Positions 50,931 to 61,134 are shown, numbered from the stretch's first letter. The stretch is DNA of 64,000 bases from Bacteroides caecimuris (GCF_001688725.2 NZ_CP015401.2:2604001-2668000), one strand, 5' to 3'. Notes: generated by a model not told the origin, from the letters alone. Numbers and translations: made by a program.

Positions 50931-52004
50931 TTAAAAGTTTAATCTGAAGAATGCTTCCAGCTTGTCAAACGGGATGACGGTCAGATTGTCATAAAGGTCT
51001 GTATGGTTTGCACCGGGAATAATCATCAATTCCTTATTATCACCTTTCAGCTTCTTGAACACATCTTCGCCGAAGTAGCGGGAGTGCGCCTTTTCGCCGT
51101 GAATGATAAGGACGGCATTCTCGATTTCGTCCGCACGGCTCATAAGCGGGAAGTTGATGAATGGAATGGCTTCAGTCGCATTCCGTCCCTGATTGGAGTT
51201 GAGCGAGCGTTTGTGATAACCGCGCGGGGTCTTGTAGTAGGCGTGGTAGTCTTTGAAGAACTGCGGGGCGTCGGCCGGCAATTCATCAGGCACACCTCCG
51301 CCTGGCTTCGGAAAACCATTGCGGAAATCCTCGGTACGCTGTGCCGCCAATGTTTTACGAAATGCGTTGCGGGCTTCGGCGTTGTCGTTGGTATCGAAAT
51401 AGCCGTTGGCACTGACGCGGCTCATGTCGTACATCGTCGAAGCGATGGTAGCCTTGATGCGTGGGTCGGCTGCTGCGGCATTGATAGCCAGTCCGCCCCA
51501 GCCACAAATGCCGATGATACCGATTTGTTCGGAATCTACCTTGTCATTGGTCGCAAGGAAATCGACAGCGGCAGAAAAATCCTCCGTGTTAATGTCGGGC
51601 GACACCACATAACGGGGTTCGCCGCCGCTCTCTCCAGTGTAAGAGGGGTCGAAAGCAACGGTCAGAAAACCGCGTTCGGCCATTATCTGGGCATAAAGTC
51701 CGGCTGCCTGTTCCTTAACAGCTCCGAACGGTCCGCAGACAGCAATGGCGGGCAGCTTGCCGGAAGCGTCTTTCGGTACATACATGTCGGCCGCCAGCAT
51801 GATGCCGTAACGGTTGACAAATGTTACTTTGCTGTGGTTCACCTTGTCGCTCTGCGGAAAGGTTTTGTCCCATTCCTGTGTCAAATTCAATGTCTTCATA
51901 TTATCACTTGTTTTTTGATTTGTTGTACTGTTCGTGCAGCCGGCAAGCAGTCCTATTCCAAACAAGGCTGTAATGGCTGCGGTTGTCAGATTCATCGTTT
52001 TCAT
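50931..52004 (-). CDS. Alpha/beta hydrolase lipoprotein (dienelactone-hydrolase-like)
   Basis: 357 residues from ATG 52004 (MKTMNLTTAAITALFGIGLL), with lipobox LLAGC; the ORF extends to 52031, but a -7 box at 52053-52046 would leave too short a leader. The nucleophile elbow is GICGWGG, where Cys replaces the usual Ser as in dienelactone hydrolases; YVPKDASGKLPAIAVCGPFG and VLIIHGEKAHSRYFGEDVFK supply the oxyanion and acid/His regions (GANHTDLYD). Probably a periplasmic or surface esterase of unknown substrate. The AraC regulator gene at 52251-53087 lies upstream on the same strand. Local GC looks higher than in neighbours, possibly marking transfer. Confidence 0.88.
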   Translation of the reverse strand: MKTMNLTTAAITALFGIGLLAGCTNSTTNQKTSDNMKTLNLTQEWDKTFPQSDKVNHSKVTFVNRYGIMLAADMYVPKDASGKLPAIAVCGPFGAVKEQAAGLYAQIMAERGFLTVAFDPSYTGESGGEPRYVVSPDINTEDFSAAVDFLATNDKVDSEQIGIIGICGWGGLAINAAAADPRIKATIASTMYDMSRVSANGYFDTNDNAEARNAFRKTLAAQRTEDFRNGFPKPGGGVPDELPADAPQFFKDYHAYYKTPRGYHKRSLNSNQGRNATEAIPFINFPLMSRADEIENAVLIIHGEKAHSRYFGEDVFKKLKGDNKELMIIPGANHTDLYDNLTVIPFDKLEAFFRLNF

Positions 52005-52045
52005 TCTACTATTACTTAATATGGTTATCATCCTGTTTTATAATG

Positions 52046-52053
52046 CAAAGGTA
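52046..52053 (-). promoter_or_regulatory. Putative -7 box of the alpha/beta hydrolase gene
   Basis: Minus-strand TACCTTTG matches TAnnTTTG. The predicted start near 52039 favours translation from ATG 52004 rather than 52031. No -33 TTTG was found, which suits an activator-dependent promoter. Confidence 0.4.
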
Positions 52054-52250
52054 CAGCGATAAAACAGAGCACGCATTACTGTCCAGCTCAAAATAGATTA
52101 TTCAAAAGCTCAATCCCGTGTTTTCTCAAAAGCTCATATAATACAAACAGCGTTATGGTCTTTTCGTTACCACAACGCTGCTTATGTGTTGATTAAAGGT
52201 TATCCGTACGCTTTTTAGAGATTGGAAAGTTCAATATGTTGTGTTCCGAG

Positions 52251-53087
52251 TTACACGAATGCAGCGGTCGGCGATATGCCGTATTGTTTCTTGAAAGCCG
52301 TCGAGAAGTGCGACGGATTCTTGAATCCCACCTCGGCATAAACATCCACAACCTTTTTACCCCCCTCTTTCATTTTGGCGTAAGCCACCTCAAGACGTTT
52401 CCGTATAAGCCATTTTTCGGGCGTCAGATCGCTGATTTTCTTGAAATCGCGTTTGAACGTGGCAAGGCTGCGTCCTGTGTAGTGCGCCATTTCTTCCATC
52501 GTAAACTCATACATGTAGTTCTCGTTCATGAACTCCATGATGTCGATTTTCCACGGTTCGTTGAAATCGAAGAGCGTCGGAGCAAATCGCTTGTCGATAT
52601 GCAACAGCGCAAGCAGCCCCTCCTGCAATTTCAAGTTCATGAAATCGTCTTTGGGTTTCACTTCCGGATCGAAGTAAGGGGTCATTGAAGCGAAGAGGCT
52701 GGCGAGTTCCACCGTTTTAGGCAATTTGATTACACCGGAATCGAGTTTGGGGATATTTGCAGGAACTTTGCGTTGTTCCAACTTACTATACATTTCTCGT
52801 AAGAAACGATGTGTGAACATCAGAAAAATGCCACAGTAACGTTCGCCGTCCTTTGTCTTTTTATACATCGTGATGTGATGGTCGCGCGGAATAAAGACAC
52901 ATTCGCCTTTCCCTACATGAATCTGTTCAGTCCCGTTGTCGAGAATCATCTCACCCGAATATACATAATTGATGGCATATTCACGGGAACGGTGTATACA
53001 ACCGCTGAGGTCGTCGTAGAAGAAGCTGTAAAATATATCATTGTAATTGAATATGAGCTTCATCGGCCCTAATTGTTCGTCTGTCAT
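52251..53087 (-). CDS. AraC-family transcriptional regulator
   Basis: 278 residues from ATG 53087 (MTDEQLGPMKLIFNYNDIFY). The frame extends to a TTG at 53114, but a -7 box (TACTTTTG, 53119-53112) overlaps that codon. The N-terminal part (about 15-150) is a cupin-type sensor (GEMILDNGTEQIHVGKGECV, FIPRDHHITMY); the C-terminus has two HTH motifs (FTMEEMAHYTGRSLATFKRD and VVDVYAEVGFKNPSHFSTAF). It likely controls the downstream hydrolase gene. The 281-bp gap 53115-53395 shows no gene. Confidence 0.92.
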   Translation of the reverse strand: MTDEQLGPMKLIFNYNDIFYSFFYDDLSGCIHRSREYAINYVYSGEMILDNGTEQIHVGKGECVFIPRDHHITMYKKTKDGERYCGIFLMFTHRFLREMYSKLEQRKVPANIPKLDSGVIKLPKTVELASLFASMTPYFDPEVKPKDDFMNLKLQEGLLALLHIDKRFAPTLFDFNEPWKIDIMEFMNENYMYEFTMEEMAHYTGRSLATFKRDFKKISDLTPEKWLIRKRLEVAYAKMKEGGKKVVDVYAEVGFKNPSHFSTAFKKQYGISPTAAFV

Positions 53088-53395
53088 ATCTTGCTTCAAT
53101 TTATTTGCTTGCAAAAGTACAAAACATTTCTCAAAAGCTCATTGCTTATATACGATATTAGAAAAATAATCACTATTATCTTGTATACGCATCTATTCTT
53201 TATAGACAAACAAAGGAACAAAATTGTTAGCAAAAAGAAAGACAATTACCTATTATAATCTTATTCTTCCAGCTTCCATACATAAAACACATTCCTTCCC
53301 GCCCCTCTCTTACGCAGTTTCCCTTCTCGGATTATACTTTATCGTAATACAACTTATAAATATTAGGAAGAAAAGACTTAGTTGACCGGCAGAAA

Positions 53396-55642
53396 TTAAT
53401 CACCCAACAGCAACTTAGTCACAGCAGCAGTATTCAAAGCCCATTCACGGGTATATACTTCGTCCGCTTCCGGTGTATCAGCCAACTTCAATCCCTGTGC
53501 TTGTGCTTTGATTACCAACAGTTCGCCAACGGTGGTTTTCGCATCCAATTTATTCAGATACTTTTCGATAGATTGTGTATCCAAAGAAAGAATGGTCTGT
53601 CCGCCGAAAGGTGTTTCCAGCCAAACGATTTCTCTCTCTTTCACTTTCAATACCCCGAAAACAAGTCCTTTATGCAAACTTTGGGAAACACGTACCTGAT
53701 GCTGAACGCAAGAAGGGTCGTATGCCACTCCGGTCTTCTCTGATGTCCTCATCGGATAAGCAGAGTTCATCCAACCGACTACCAGATTAGGAGAGATAGC
53801 ACCATTGCTATACGCATTGCAAGTGAAAACCACATACTGCGCACCTACACGGTTCAGTTCATTCAAATCGAGTTCGATATACTCGGCAGTACCTTTCTTG
53901 TCGGGGATGCTTCGGATATCTCCGCTATGCTTGGCACCGATAGCCTGCAAGTTGAAATAAGAGCAAACTTCCGTTGTTGACGGCAAAGTGATGTGGCAAC
54001 TCAAGTCCATATCCAGATGCTGTGCCGGAAGCCCTTTTCCCCACTGCATGAACAGGCGCACCTTATCCCCTTCTACCGGGAAACGTGTTCCCTGCAAGGC
54101 ACAGGAAGTATCCTGAACCGTCTCGCTACGGTCGCCGATAGACAACGGGATATGGAACAACATAGGGTCGATATATATGCTTTTGTTCTCTCCCTCGACC
54201 ACCGCGTTAGCAAAACGGGCAGTCACGACTTCCTTACACAAGTCCTGCACATCTTTCACCATTGCTTTCAACTGGTCTTCCATATAAAGACCCACCAAAT
54301 AGTGAGGTTCTATCAAATGAGCATTACCGCCCAAAGGTTTCACCATTCTCTTATGTCCTTGCTCAAAGTAGTTCTCCGCATACATACCCAAAGTGACCAT
54401 CAGACGGACTGGCAACAAATGAACGACTTCCTTGAATGCAGCCAACGTCTCTTCCGGTCCGAACCAAAGCATATTGGCAAATAAGGAACGTGCAAACATA
54501 CCCGGCCGCTGCTTCAACAAGGCGAAAGTCTGTGCGGCATCCGCTTTCAAACGGTAACGATCCACCTCTCCCTGCCAAACCGTATATGTCTGACAGTAGA
54601 ATACATCCATCAACTCCTTCAAATTCCCGAATCCCGGCTTACGGGCATATTCCGCCAAACGCAGCGCACGTATCATACGTACCCACATCTCCCTTTTCGG
54701 ATGCATGATTTCGCAAGCCTTTTCCGCGTTCATCTTCAGGTTATTCAGCCAGAGGGCTACCATTTTACATTCACGGCGGGTGTATTTCAACTTCAGTTCC
54801 TCACGCTTCGCCTGAGCAGCCGAACGGCTTTTATCCAAAACAGCAGTTATATGCGCATTGTTTCTACCTGCCTTACGGATGATAGTCTTAGGTTCGATGA
54901 TTTGCAGGAATCCGGTTTTCTTGTACCACAGATAACGCAATATATCGTTCGGAGTGGAGAAATAGATTTGCGCTTCCTGCGCCCTGTCCTGCTCCACCAA
55001 TGTATCTATCACCAGCATCAAAGTTTCTTTCATTTTGATTCCAACTGCCGGCAACGGAAGTTCGCCAAGCAAAATCTTCAAGCTATCCACTTGTGTGGCA
55101 TCAAGAGCCGTACGCGATTCAAGCAGGTCGCGGAAGAAACCATTCAACTCCTCTTCCCGCCAAAGTTCAAGGACTTTCAGCTTGCTTCCCTGTCCGAAGT
55201 ATTCCGTAGCGGACGTTTCAAACGGAGTTCCGCAGAAGGGACAGCCGTTGTATCGCTCCAAAGGGAAGGTATTATCGGGAATCACGTGTCCGCAGGGCAG
55301 CTTCACGCCTTTCTGGCTATTGAAGATGTTGGCAATCCATGTTATCAAATGGTCTAATCCTGTTTCTCCGGTAGGTGTATCCCAGCCTTTCACCAATGGA
55401 GCCCAATTGAGCGTCACGCCCAATACCTCCTTCATCACCTGAAGAATCTCCATCTGTTGCGCCGGATGCAACTGATTGACAGCATGCAGCAACTCCTCGG
55501 ATAAGCTATATCCCACTTTTCGAAGTTGAGCAACCAATGTTACAGTAGTCGAAGTCAATGCTTCGCGCTTTTCTGTTCCTTCTATCGCTGGCAGATAAAT
55601 TGCATTTTGCCTGACAGATACTTTCAATAACTCTTTTTTCAT
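53396..55642 (-). CDS. Large protein with RING-like zinc site and C-terminal TerD-like domain (MXAN_6230/SCO0854 type)
   Basis: 748 residues, no signal peptide. LPCGHVIPDNTFPLERYNGC-PFCGTPF (Cys117, His119, Cys134, Cys137) forms a compact RING/treble-clef-like zinc site. A long helical middle follows (about 160-450; TPNDILRYLWYKKTGFLQII, HPKREMWVRMIRALRLAEYA, RPGMFARSLFANMLWFGPEE). The C-terminal part (about 500-740; VRLFMQWGKG, YIELDLNELNRVGAQYVVFT, CNAYSNGAISPNLVVGWMNS) resembles TerD-like stress proteins. I recall the family name MXAN_6230/SCO0854 RING-domain protein, found in scattered bacteria, without known function. It is a single gene behind an unusual structured leader (55737-55843). 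Confidence 0.85.
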   Translation of the reverse strand: MKKELLKVSVRQNAIYLPAIEGTEKREALTSTTVTLVAQLRKVGYSLSEELLHAVNQLHPAQQMEILQVMKEVLGVTLNWAPLVKGWDTPTGETGLDHLITWIANIFNSQKGVKLPCGHVIPDNTFPLERYNGCPFCGTPFETSATEYFGQGSKLKVLELWREEELNGFFRDLLESRTALDATQVDSLKILLGELPLPAVGIKMKETLMLVIDTLVEQDRAQEAQIYFSTPNDILRYLWYKKTGFLQIIEPKTIIRKAGRNNAHITAVLDKSRSAAQAKREELKLKYTRRECKMVALWLNNLKMNAEKACEIMHPKREMWVRMIRALRLAEYARKPGFGNLKELMDVFYCQTYTVWQGEVDRYRLKADAAQTFALLKQRPGMFARSLFANMLWFGPEETLAAFKEVVHLLPVRLMVTLGMYAENYFEQGHKRMVKPLGGNAHLIEPHYLVGLYMEDQLKAMVKDVQDLCKEVVTARFANAVVEGENKSIYIDPMLFHIPLSIGDRSETVQDTSCALQGTRFPVEGDKVRLFMQWGKGLPAQHLDMDLSCHITLPSTTEVCSYFNLQAIGAKHSGDIRSIPDKKGTAEYIELDLNELNRVGAQYVVFTCNAYSNGAISPNLVVGWMNSAYPMRTSEKTGVAYDPSCVQHQVRVSQSLHKGLVFGVLKVKEREIVWLETPFGGQTILSLDTQSIEKYLNKLDAKTTVGELLVIKAQAQGLKLADTPEADEVYTREWALNTAAVTKLLLGD

Positions 55643-55736
55643 ACGTTGTATTTTTTAAGTAAGGTAATCGGGAGACTGTGAATCAATGGTGCATTCCTGC
55701 TGTTTTTGAAGTAAGCCTTCCTTGACCTTAGTTGAT

Positions 55737-55843
55737 AAAAAAGAGGTAGAACAGGCCGGATTCGAACCAGCAATAGCCACCGTTAAGAAGTAAGCTCCGG
55801 TTGACCTCATTTCAGATAATCCCGAAGCTACTGTCCTACCTCT
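55737..55843 (-). ncRNA. Structured RNA with tRNA-like 3' half and U-tract, upstream of the RING/TerD gene
   Basis: On the minus strand AGAGGTAGGACAG (55843-55831) pairs with CTGTTCTACCTCT (55754-55742) in a 13-bp closing stem with one G-T, directly followed by a run of six U. Just inside the 3' strand is a 5-bp arm GCTGG-TTCGAAT-CCGGC (55771-55755), a perfect T-arm. A second hairpin AGCTTCGG/CCGGAGCT follows the 5' strand. No normal D arm or anticodon arm can be drawn, so it is not an ordinary tRNA. It may be a decayed tRNA, a tRNA mimic or a conditional terminator in the leader of the gene starting at 55642. Confidence 0.4.
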
Positions 55844-55954
55844 ATATTTGTTTTTTTTGCGAAACAGAAAAAAACGGATAATCGTACTGGTAATTTCTAC
55901 CCTAAAGAATGTGTTGAAGTAACCCATACTTGACCTGTTTCCTTGTTTCTTCGA

Positions 55955-55962
55955 CAAAGATA
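55955..55962 (-). promoter_or_regulatory. Putative -7 box upstream of the tRNA-like leader
   Basis: Minus-strand TATCTTTG matches TAnnTTTG and would start transcription near 55948, about 105 nt before the structured RNA and about 300 nt before the RING/TerD start. No clear -33 TTTG. Confidence 0.4.
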
Positions 55963-56101
55963 GGTGCAGTGATGCGCAGCCTTTTTGCGTAACTCAAACT
56001 TTTTTGCTGTATTCATGATAAAAACAACAAAATTCCCGCAACTCTGCCCTTAGTAATCAAATATATTTCGGTAATTTTGGTAGATTTTATGAAAATGGAG
56101 T

Positions 56102-56320
56102 TACTTTTGTCACTCAAATTGGAGAATAGTGCCGATTGTGAAACAAGCCATAGAGAAAAGCAAAATCATCGGTACCATCTGCAACGGAGCTTCATTTATG
56201 GCAAAACACGAATTTGCAAGAGAACTGCTCCTATTGCTTGAGAACGACATACCGGAACGCATCGAAATGTATTATCAGTTCAATAAGCAAGGATTTTGCC
56301 AGCTATTTGACGAGCAGTGA
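56102..56320 (+). pseudogene. DJ-1/PfpI-family protein remnant with internal deletion
   Basis: The frame reads IVKQAIEKSKIIGTICNGAS then FMAKHEFARELLLLLENDIP and ERIEMYYQFNKQGFCQLF. The first part is the nucleophile region of DJ-1/PfpI proteins (GTICNGASFMAKHGF; Cys in ICNG); the second is their C-terminus (EF-x-REML ... IE-x-WY-x-x-K-x-GF). About 60 residues between them and the N-terminal domain are missing, and no native start is present. The most likely history is a fused deletion remnant. Confidence 0.65.
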
Positions 56321-56352
56321 AAAAGAGTGTGGTATGCCTGATTAACAAGCAT

Positions 56353-57054
56353 TTATTTTATAGCAAAACGGGCAGTCATCTCATATCTCAACTTAATGAC
56401 ACGGTACTGTTCGGTAGTCGCCGTCCCCATATTGACATTGCTCTGTGCCTGAAAAGGAAGGTAACGACTTATGTTATTATCGACAGGTTCAATGATACGA
56501 ATGACTTCCCCCAATTGCTGTCCCATTGCTTCCACCAAATCAGACGCTTTTTCACGGGCTGCTTTCAGTGCTTCAATCTTCCCCTGCCTCCTATACATAG
56601 GCAAATCTTTATGTTTCAGTTCCCCGATACGCATGGACTCAATTCCCCATGTATTAACGCAACGGATAATGGAATTAATTTGATTGAAATCCGTAAGACG
56701 AATATCCAGTTGTTTGCCTATCAGAAACTCCTTCCCCCTTTGACGCCAATATTCTCCCACTTCTTGTGTACGGATAGCCTCATCCGATATTCCGATTTTA
56801 TGTAAACTCCGGCGCAAATCCTTTTCAATCATAGCCAATGGCACTTTTGTCCGAAAGTCTTCCTCTTTCTTTGATTTACCCGTATATTCTTCTTCCCAAT
56901 ATTCCTTTATCTGAATCAGAAAATGTATTTCGTCCGGAACAATTTCTATCTCCGAAGAACCGATTACTTCAACATATCTTGCATCACTATCCTGAGCATT
57001 GACAAAGATATTCCATGCAAACAAGACAAAAACAAATAAAAACAACTTTTTCAT
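56353..57054 (-). CDS. SIMPL-domain (DUF541) exported protein
   Basis: 233 residues with signal peptide (MKKLFLFVFVLFAWNIFVNA). The SIMPL domain covers about 25-230: RYVEVIGSSEIEIVPDEIHF at its start, LTDFNQINSIIRCVNTWGIE in the middle and ALKAAREKASDLVEAMGQQL near the end. Family members are periplasmic or outer-membrane associated and poorly characterised; some link to oxidative stress. It is 32 bp from the convergent PfpI remnant. Confidence 0.9.
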   Translation of the reverse strand: MKKLFLFVFVLFAWNIFVNAQDSDARYVEVIGSSEIEIVPDEIHFLIQIKEYWEEEYTGKSKKEEDFRTKVPLAMIEKDLRRSLHKIGISDEAIRTQEVGEYWRQRGKEFLIGKQLDIRLTDFNQINSIIRCVNTWGIESMRIGELKHKDLPMYRRQGKIEALKAAREKASDLVEAMGQQLGEVIRIIEPVDNNISRYLPFQAQSNVNMGTATTEQYRVIKLRYEMTARFAIK

Positions 57055-57221
57055 ATCTTCGATGATTAAAGGATTTTATATAACATCATAAGAGCAATTA
57101 TACAGCAACAAATATAATCTATTCAACACAATAAATGTTATATTTGCAATCGATTTATAATTTGTTCACAAGGACATAACGAAAAGAAAGAATATTTCTT
57201 TCATGAAAAAGAATAGGATTA

Positions 57222-57725
57222 ATGAAAGACTTTGCAGCAATCGACTTTGAAACAGCCAACGGCAAGCGTACCAGTGTATGCAGTATCGGTGTTGTTATTG
57301 TAAGAGACGGTAAGATTGTGAATAAAATCTATCGTCTCATCCGTCCTGCTCCCAATTATTATACCCAATGGACAACAGCTATTCACGGACTGAATTACAA
57401 CGATACGATAGAAGCGGAGGATTTCCCCGATGTATGGGCTGAAATCAAACCGTTGATAGAGGGGTTACCGCTTGTAGCTCACAACAGTCCTTTCGATGAA
57501 GGTTGTCTCCGAGCGGTTCATGAATTGTATGGAATGAATTATCCCAATTATAAATTCTATTGCACTTGCCGTACTTCGAGGAAAGTATTCGGCAAAGAAC
57601 TACCCAATCATCAGTTACACACAGTAGCAAAACGATGCGGATATGACTTGAACAACCATCACCACGCACTTGCTGACGCTGAGGCCTGCGCCCAAATCGC
57701 ATTGTTAATTATTCCCGAGCCATAG
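57222..57725 (+). CDS. 3'-5' exonuclease, DnaQ/PolC type
   Basis: 167 residues. DEDDh motifs: FAAIDFETANGKRTSVCSIG (Asp and Glu of ExoI), LVAHNSPFDEGCL (ExoII) and HHALADAEACAQIALL (ExoIII His and Asp). The short single-domain form and VVIVRDGKIVNKIYRLIRPA match PolC-type stand-alone exonucleases often annotated as DNA polymerase III epsilon subunit. Role probably in DNA or RNA trimming. Second DnaQ-like protein in the window. Confidence 0.93.
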   Translation: MKDFAAIDFETANGKRTSVCSIGVVIVRDGKIVNKIYRLIRPAPNYYTQWTTAIHGLNYNDTIEAEDFPDVWAEIKPLIEGLPLVAHNSPFDEGCLRAVHELYGMNYPNYKFYCTCRTSRKVFGKELPNHQLHTVAKRCGYDLNNHHHALADAEACAQIALLIIPEP

Positions 57726-57815
57726 AGAGCGGAATCGGTGAAAAAAAAAGATAAAGATACGCACGTCGGAGGCTTGTTCGATATATTCATTCCCCAATCA
57801 GGAAAAAAGACCAAA

Positions 57816-57867
57816 TAAGAAACACTACAACTATTATTTCAATCAATAATAGCCGTAGTGTTTCTTA
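57816..57867. terminator. Bidirectional terminator between exonuclease and uxuA
   Basis: TAAGAAACACTAC (57816-57828) pairs with GTAGTGTTTCTTA (57855-57867); the stem continues past a 2x2 mismatch with CTATTATT/AATAATAG. Confidence 0.9.
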
Positions 57868-57896
57868 ATTATAATAATGCTAATTATGTACTCAGA

Positions 57897-59078
<1,182 letters not shown>

Positions 59079-59192
59079 TTAAGAATTGAAAATTGAGAAT
59101 TAAGAAATAAAAGTTGAGAATCAAAAGTTGAGAGCCTACATGCGGATGCTGTGCAGCCAATTCTCAATTTTTAATTCCCAATTCTCCATTTA

Positions 59193-60005
59193 TTAAATAG
59201 AGAATGCGTCGAAACCACCATCGATAACAGCTACTGTACCTGTTACGAAGTTAGAAGCATCACTAATCAGATAGTGGATTGTTCCATAAAGATCTTCCGG
59301 TTCACCGAAACGGTTGAACGGAGTATGAGCAAGGATTGTCTTTGAACGGTCGGTCAAAGAACCGTCAGGATTAGTCAATAATGTACGGTTCTGTTCAGTC
59401 AGGAAGAAACCCGGAGCGATAGCGTTTACACGCAAGCCGTTACCGAATTTCAAAGCCAATTCACCAGCCATGTATTTAGTAAAGTTAGCAATAGCTGCTT
59501 TAGCTGCACCATAACCAACGACACGAGTCAACGGACGAAGTGCAGATTCAGAGCAGAAGTTTACGATTGAACCTTTCTTCTGTTCTACCATGATTTCAGC
59601 AAATACCATTGTAGGCAATACTGTACCGAAGAGGTTCAAATCCACCACTTTCTTAAATGCGTCAATCTGCAAATCGAAGAACGTTTTATCCGGTGCGATT
59701 GTAGCACCTGCCATGTTACCTCCGGCAGCGTTCAACAATACGTCAATGCGACCATAAGCCTTCATGATTTCTACTTTGTTGCCTTCCAATACTTCTTTAT
59801 CCATTACGTCAGTGTAAAGGAACATGGCTTCGTTGCCCTCAGCTTTGATACTGTCTACCAATGCTTTTCCTGCTTCTTCGCTTCTGTCGAGCACAACTAC
59901 TTTTGCACCTTCTTTTGCGAGATATGCAGCAATTCCTTTACCCAAGATTCCGGCTCCACCGGTAATTACAACAACTTTGTCCTTTACGTTAAATAATTCA
60001 TTCAT
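59193..60005 (-). CDS. SDR oxidoreductase, probable D-mannonate oxidoreductase (fructuronate reductase function)
   Basis: 270-residue short-chain dehydrogenase. TGGAGILGKGIAAYLAKEG is the NAD(P) motif, NAAGGN and SALRPLTRVVGYGAAKAAIA (catalytic Ser, Tyr and Lys as YxxxK) are complete, and VTGTVAVIDGGFDAFSI is the usual C-terminus. Adjacent uxuA suggests it reduces D-fructuronate to D-mannonate, replacing the unrelated UxuB dehydrogenase of E. coli; this is inferred from context. Gap to the regulator gene is 22 bp. Confidence 0.9.
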   Translation of the reverse strand: MNELFNVKDKVVVITGGAGILGKGIAAYLAKEGAKVVVLDRSEEAGKALVDSIKAEGNEAMFLYTDVMDKEVLEGNKVEIMKAYGRIDVLLNAAGGNMAGATIAPDKTFFDLQIDAFKKVVDLNLFGTVLPTMVFAEIMVEQKKGSIVNFCSESALRPLTRVVGYGAAKAAIANFTKYMAGELALKFGNGLRVNAIAPGFFLTEQNRTLLTNPDGSLTDRSKTILAHTPFNRFGEPEDLYGTIHYLISDASNFVTGTVAVIDGGFDAFSI

Positions 60006-60027
60006 GGTTTCTAAAAATTTATTATGT

Positions 60028-61098
60028 TTATAGTTTATTATTCAGATAATATTTCAGATTCTCTTTCAAGAGAATATCTATCGGCATAAGATTTACCTTT
60101 TCAGAATGTTGCTTGAACAACAGATGATTGCATAGGGACTTAATTCCTTCGTATCCCTGCCTTTCGGGACGCTGCGCAACCAATGCGGTAATCACTCCTT
60201 CCGAAAGTAACTGTGTATTTCTCTCTATAAGGTCATAACCTACCAGTTTTACCGACTGCATGGCTCTTGCTTTCAGGTAATTCCCTAAAATATAGCAGGT
60301 AGAATTAAAAATAACAGTTCCTTCAATATTCGGATTTGATTCAAAGATTTCATCAAGTTTCGTGAAATTGTACACCGAATCATTGATTTTCAACTCCACC
60401 TCATGCAGATTTCCAGTGAATCCCATCTCTTTCAGATAACGACAAAATCCCTCCCTGCGGTTTCTTCCCTGATTGGAGTCATTCTTTCCACTATGGACAA
60501 TCCGTGCCATAAGAATATCGGAAGCAGGAGAAATTCTGTCTGTCAACAACCTGGCGGCAATAACTCCGGCATCATAAGATTCTGTACCGAAATAGGCAAG
60601 TTGATGCTGTCCCTCAATATTGGAATCGACATAAATATAGGGAATTTCGAATCGGTCGAGTTCACGCGAAAGCCGGATAACAGAATCGGTAAACAATGTG
60701 GCGATTAACACACCATCCACCTTTTCATCCAACAGATTACGGACTATATCATCAAAAGTTTTGTTGTTATACTGGTCAAAAAAGAGCTTTGTGATAGTTA
60801 TATTATAAGACTCCATTTCGGAAGCAGCCTTATCAATGCCTTCTGAAATGGCTTCCCAATACTCTCCCTGAACAAAAGACGGAGTGATTGCGACAAAGTG
60901 ATACTGTTTCTTGGACGCCAATGAACGCGCCATGAGATTAGGCTGATAATGAACCATCTCCAAAATAGTCTGCACCTTTTTCCTGTTTTCTTCAGATACC
61001 CGTCCACGATTATGAATGACTCTATCCACCGTGCCGACAGAGACACCCGCCATTTTAGCGATGTCTACAATACGAATATTTGAGAATTCTTTGTCCAT
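60028..61098 (-). CDS. LacI-family transcriptional regulator of the mannonate operon
   Basis: 356 residues. HTH: IRIVDIAKMAGVSVGTVDRV followed by the hinge helix (MARSLASKK). A periplasmic-binding-protein-like sensor domain (about 65-345; YHFVAITPSFVQGEYWEAIS, DGVLIATLFTDS, VKLVGYDLIERNTQLL) binds the inducer, probably a hexuronate intermediate such as fructuronate. First gene of the operon, so likely autoregulated through the operators at 61161-61174 and 61366-61381. Confidence 0.93.
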   Translation of the reverse strand: MDKEFSNIRIVDIAKMAGVSVGTVDRVIHNRGRVSEENRKKVQTILEMVHYQPNLMARSLASKKQYHFVAITPSFVQGEYWEAISEGIDKAASEMESYNITITKLFFDQYNNKTFDDIVRNLLDEKVDGVLIATLFTDSVIRLSRELDRFEIPYIYVDSNIEGQHQLAYFGTESYDAGVIAARLLTDRISPASDILMARIVHSGKNDSNQGRNRREGFCRYLKEMGFTGNLHEVELKINDSVYNFTKLDEIFESNPNIEGTVIFNSTCYILGNYLKARAMQSVKLVGYDLIERNTQLLSEGVITALVAQRPERQGYEGIKSLCNHLLFKQHSEKVNLMPIDILLKENLKYYLNNKL

Positions 61099-61126
61099 CC
61101 TTAATAAATATCTTGTTTTTCGATAA

Positions 61127-61134
61127 CAAAAGTA
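61127..61134 (-). promoter_or_regulatory. Putative -7 box of the regulator/SDR/uxuA operon
   Basis: Minus-strand TACTTTTG matches TAnnTTTG, 28 bp before the regulator start; a GTTG (61158-61155) 20 bp upstream could act as a weak -33 box. The palindrome at 61161-61174 lies immediately upstream. Confidence 0.45.

Noticed and set aside
55737..55843. Selenocysteine tRNA
   Set aside because: Total length is near that of tRNA-Sec, but acceptor plus T stem would be at least 15 bp, no TCA anticodon loop can be placed, and no sel genes are nearby.
55655..55957. 100-codon minus-strand frame across the tRNA-like RNA
   Set aside because: Its sequence VAIAGSNPACST is just the T-arm read as protein; the RNA structure explains the region better.
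59081..59178. Imperfect AT-rich inverted repeat before uxuA
   Set aside because: Made of AATTGAGAATT-like simple sequence common in spacers of this genome (also near 6360 and 8115); no evidence of specific function.
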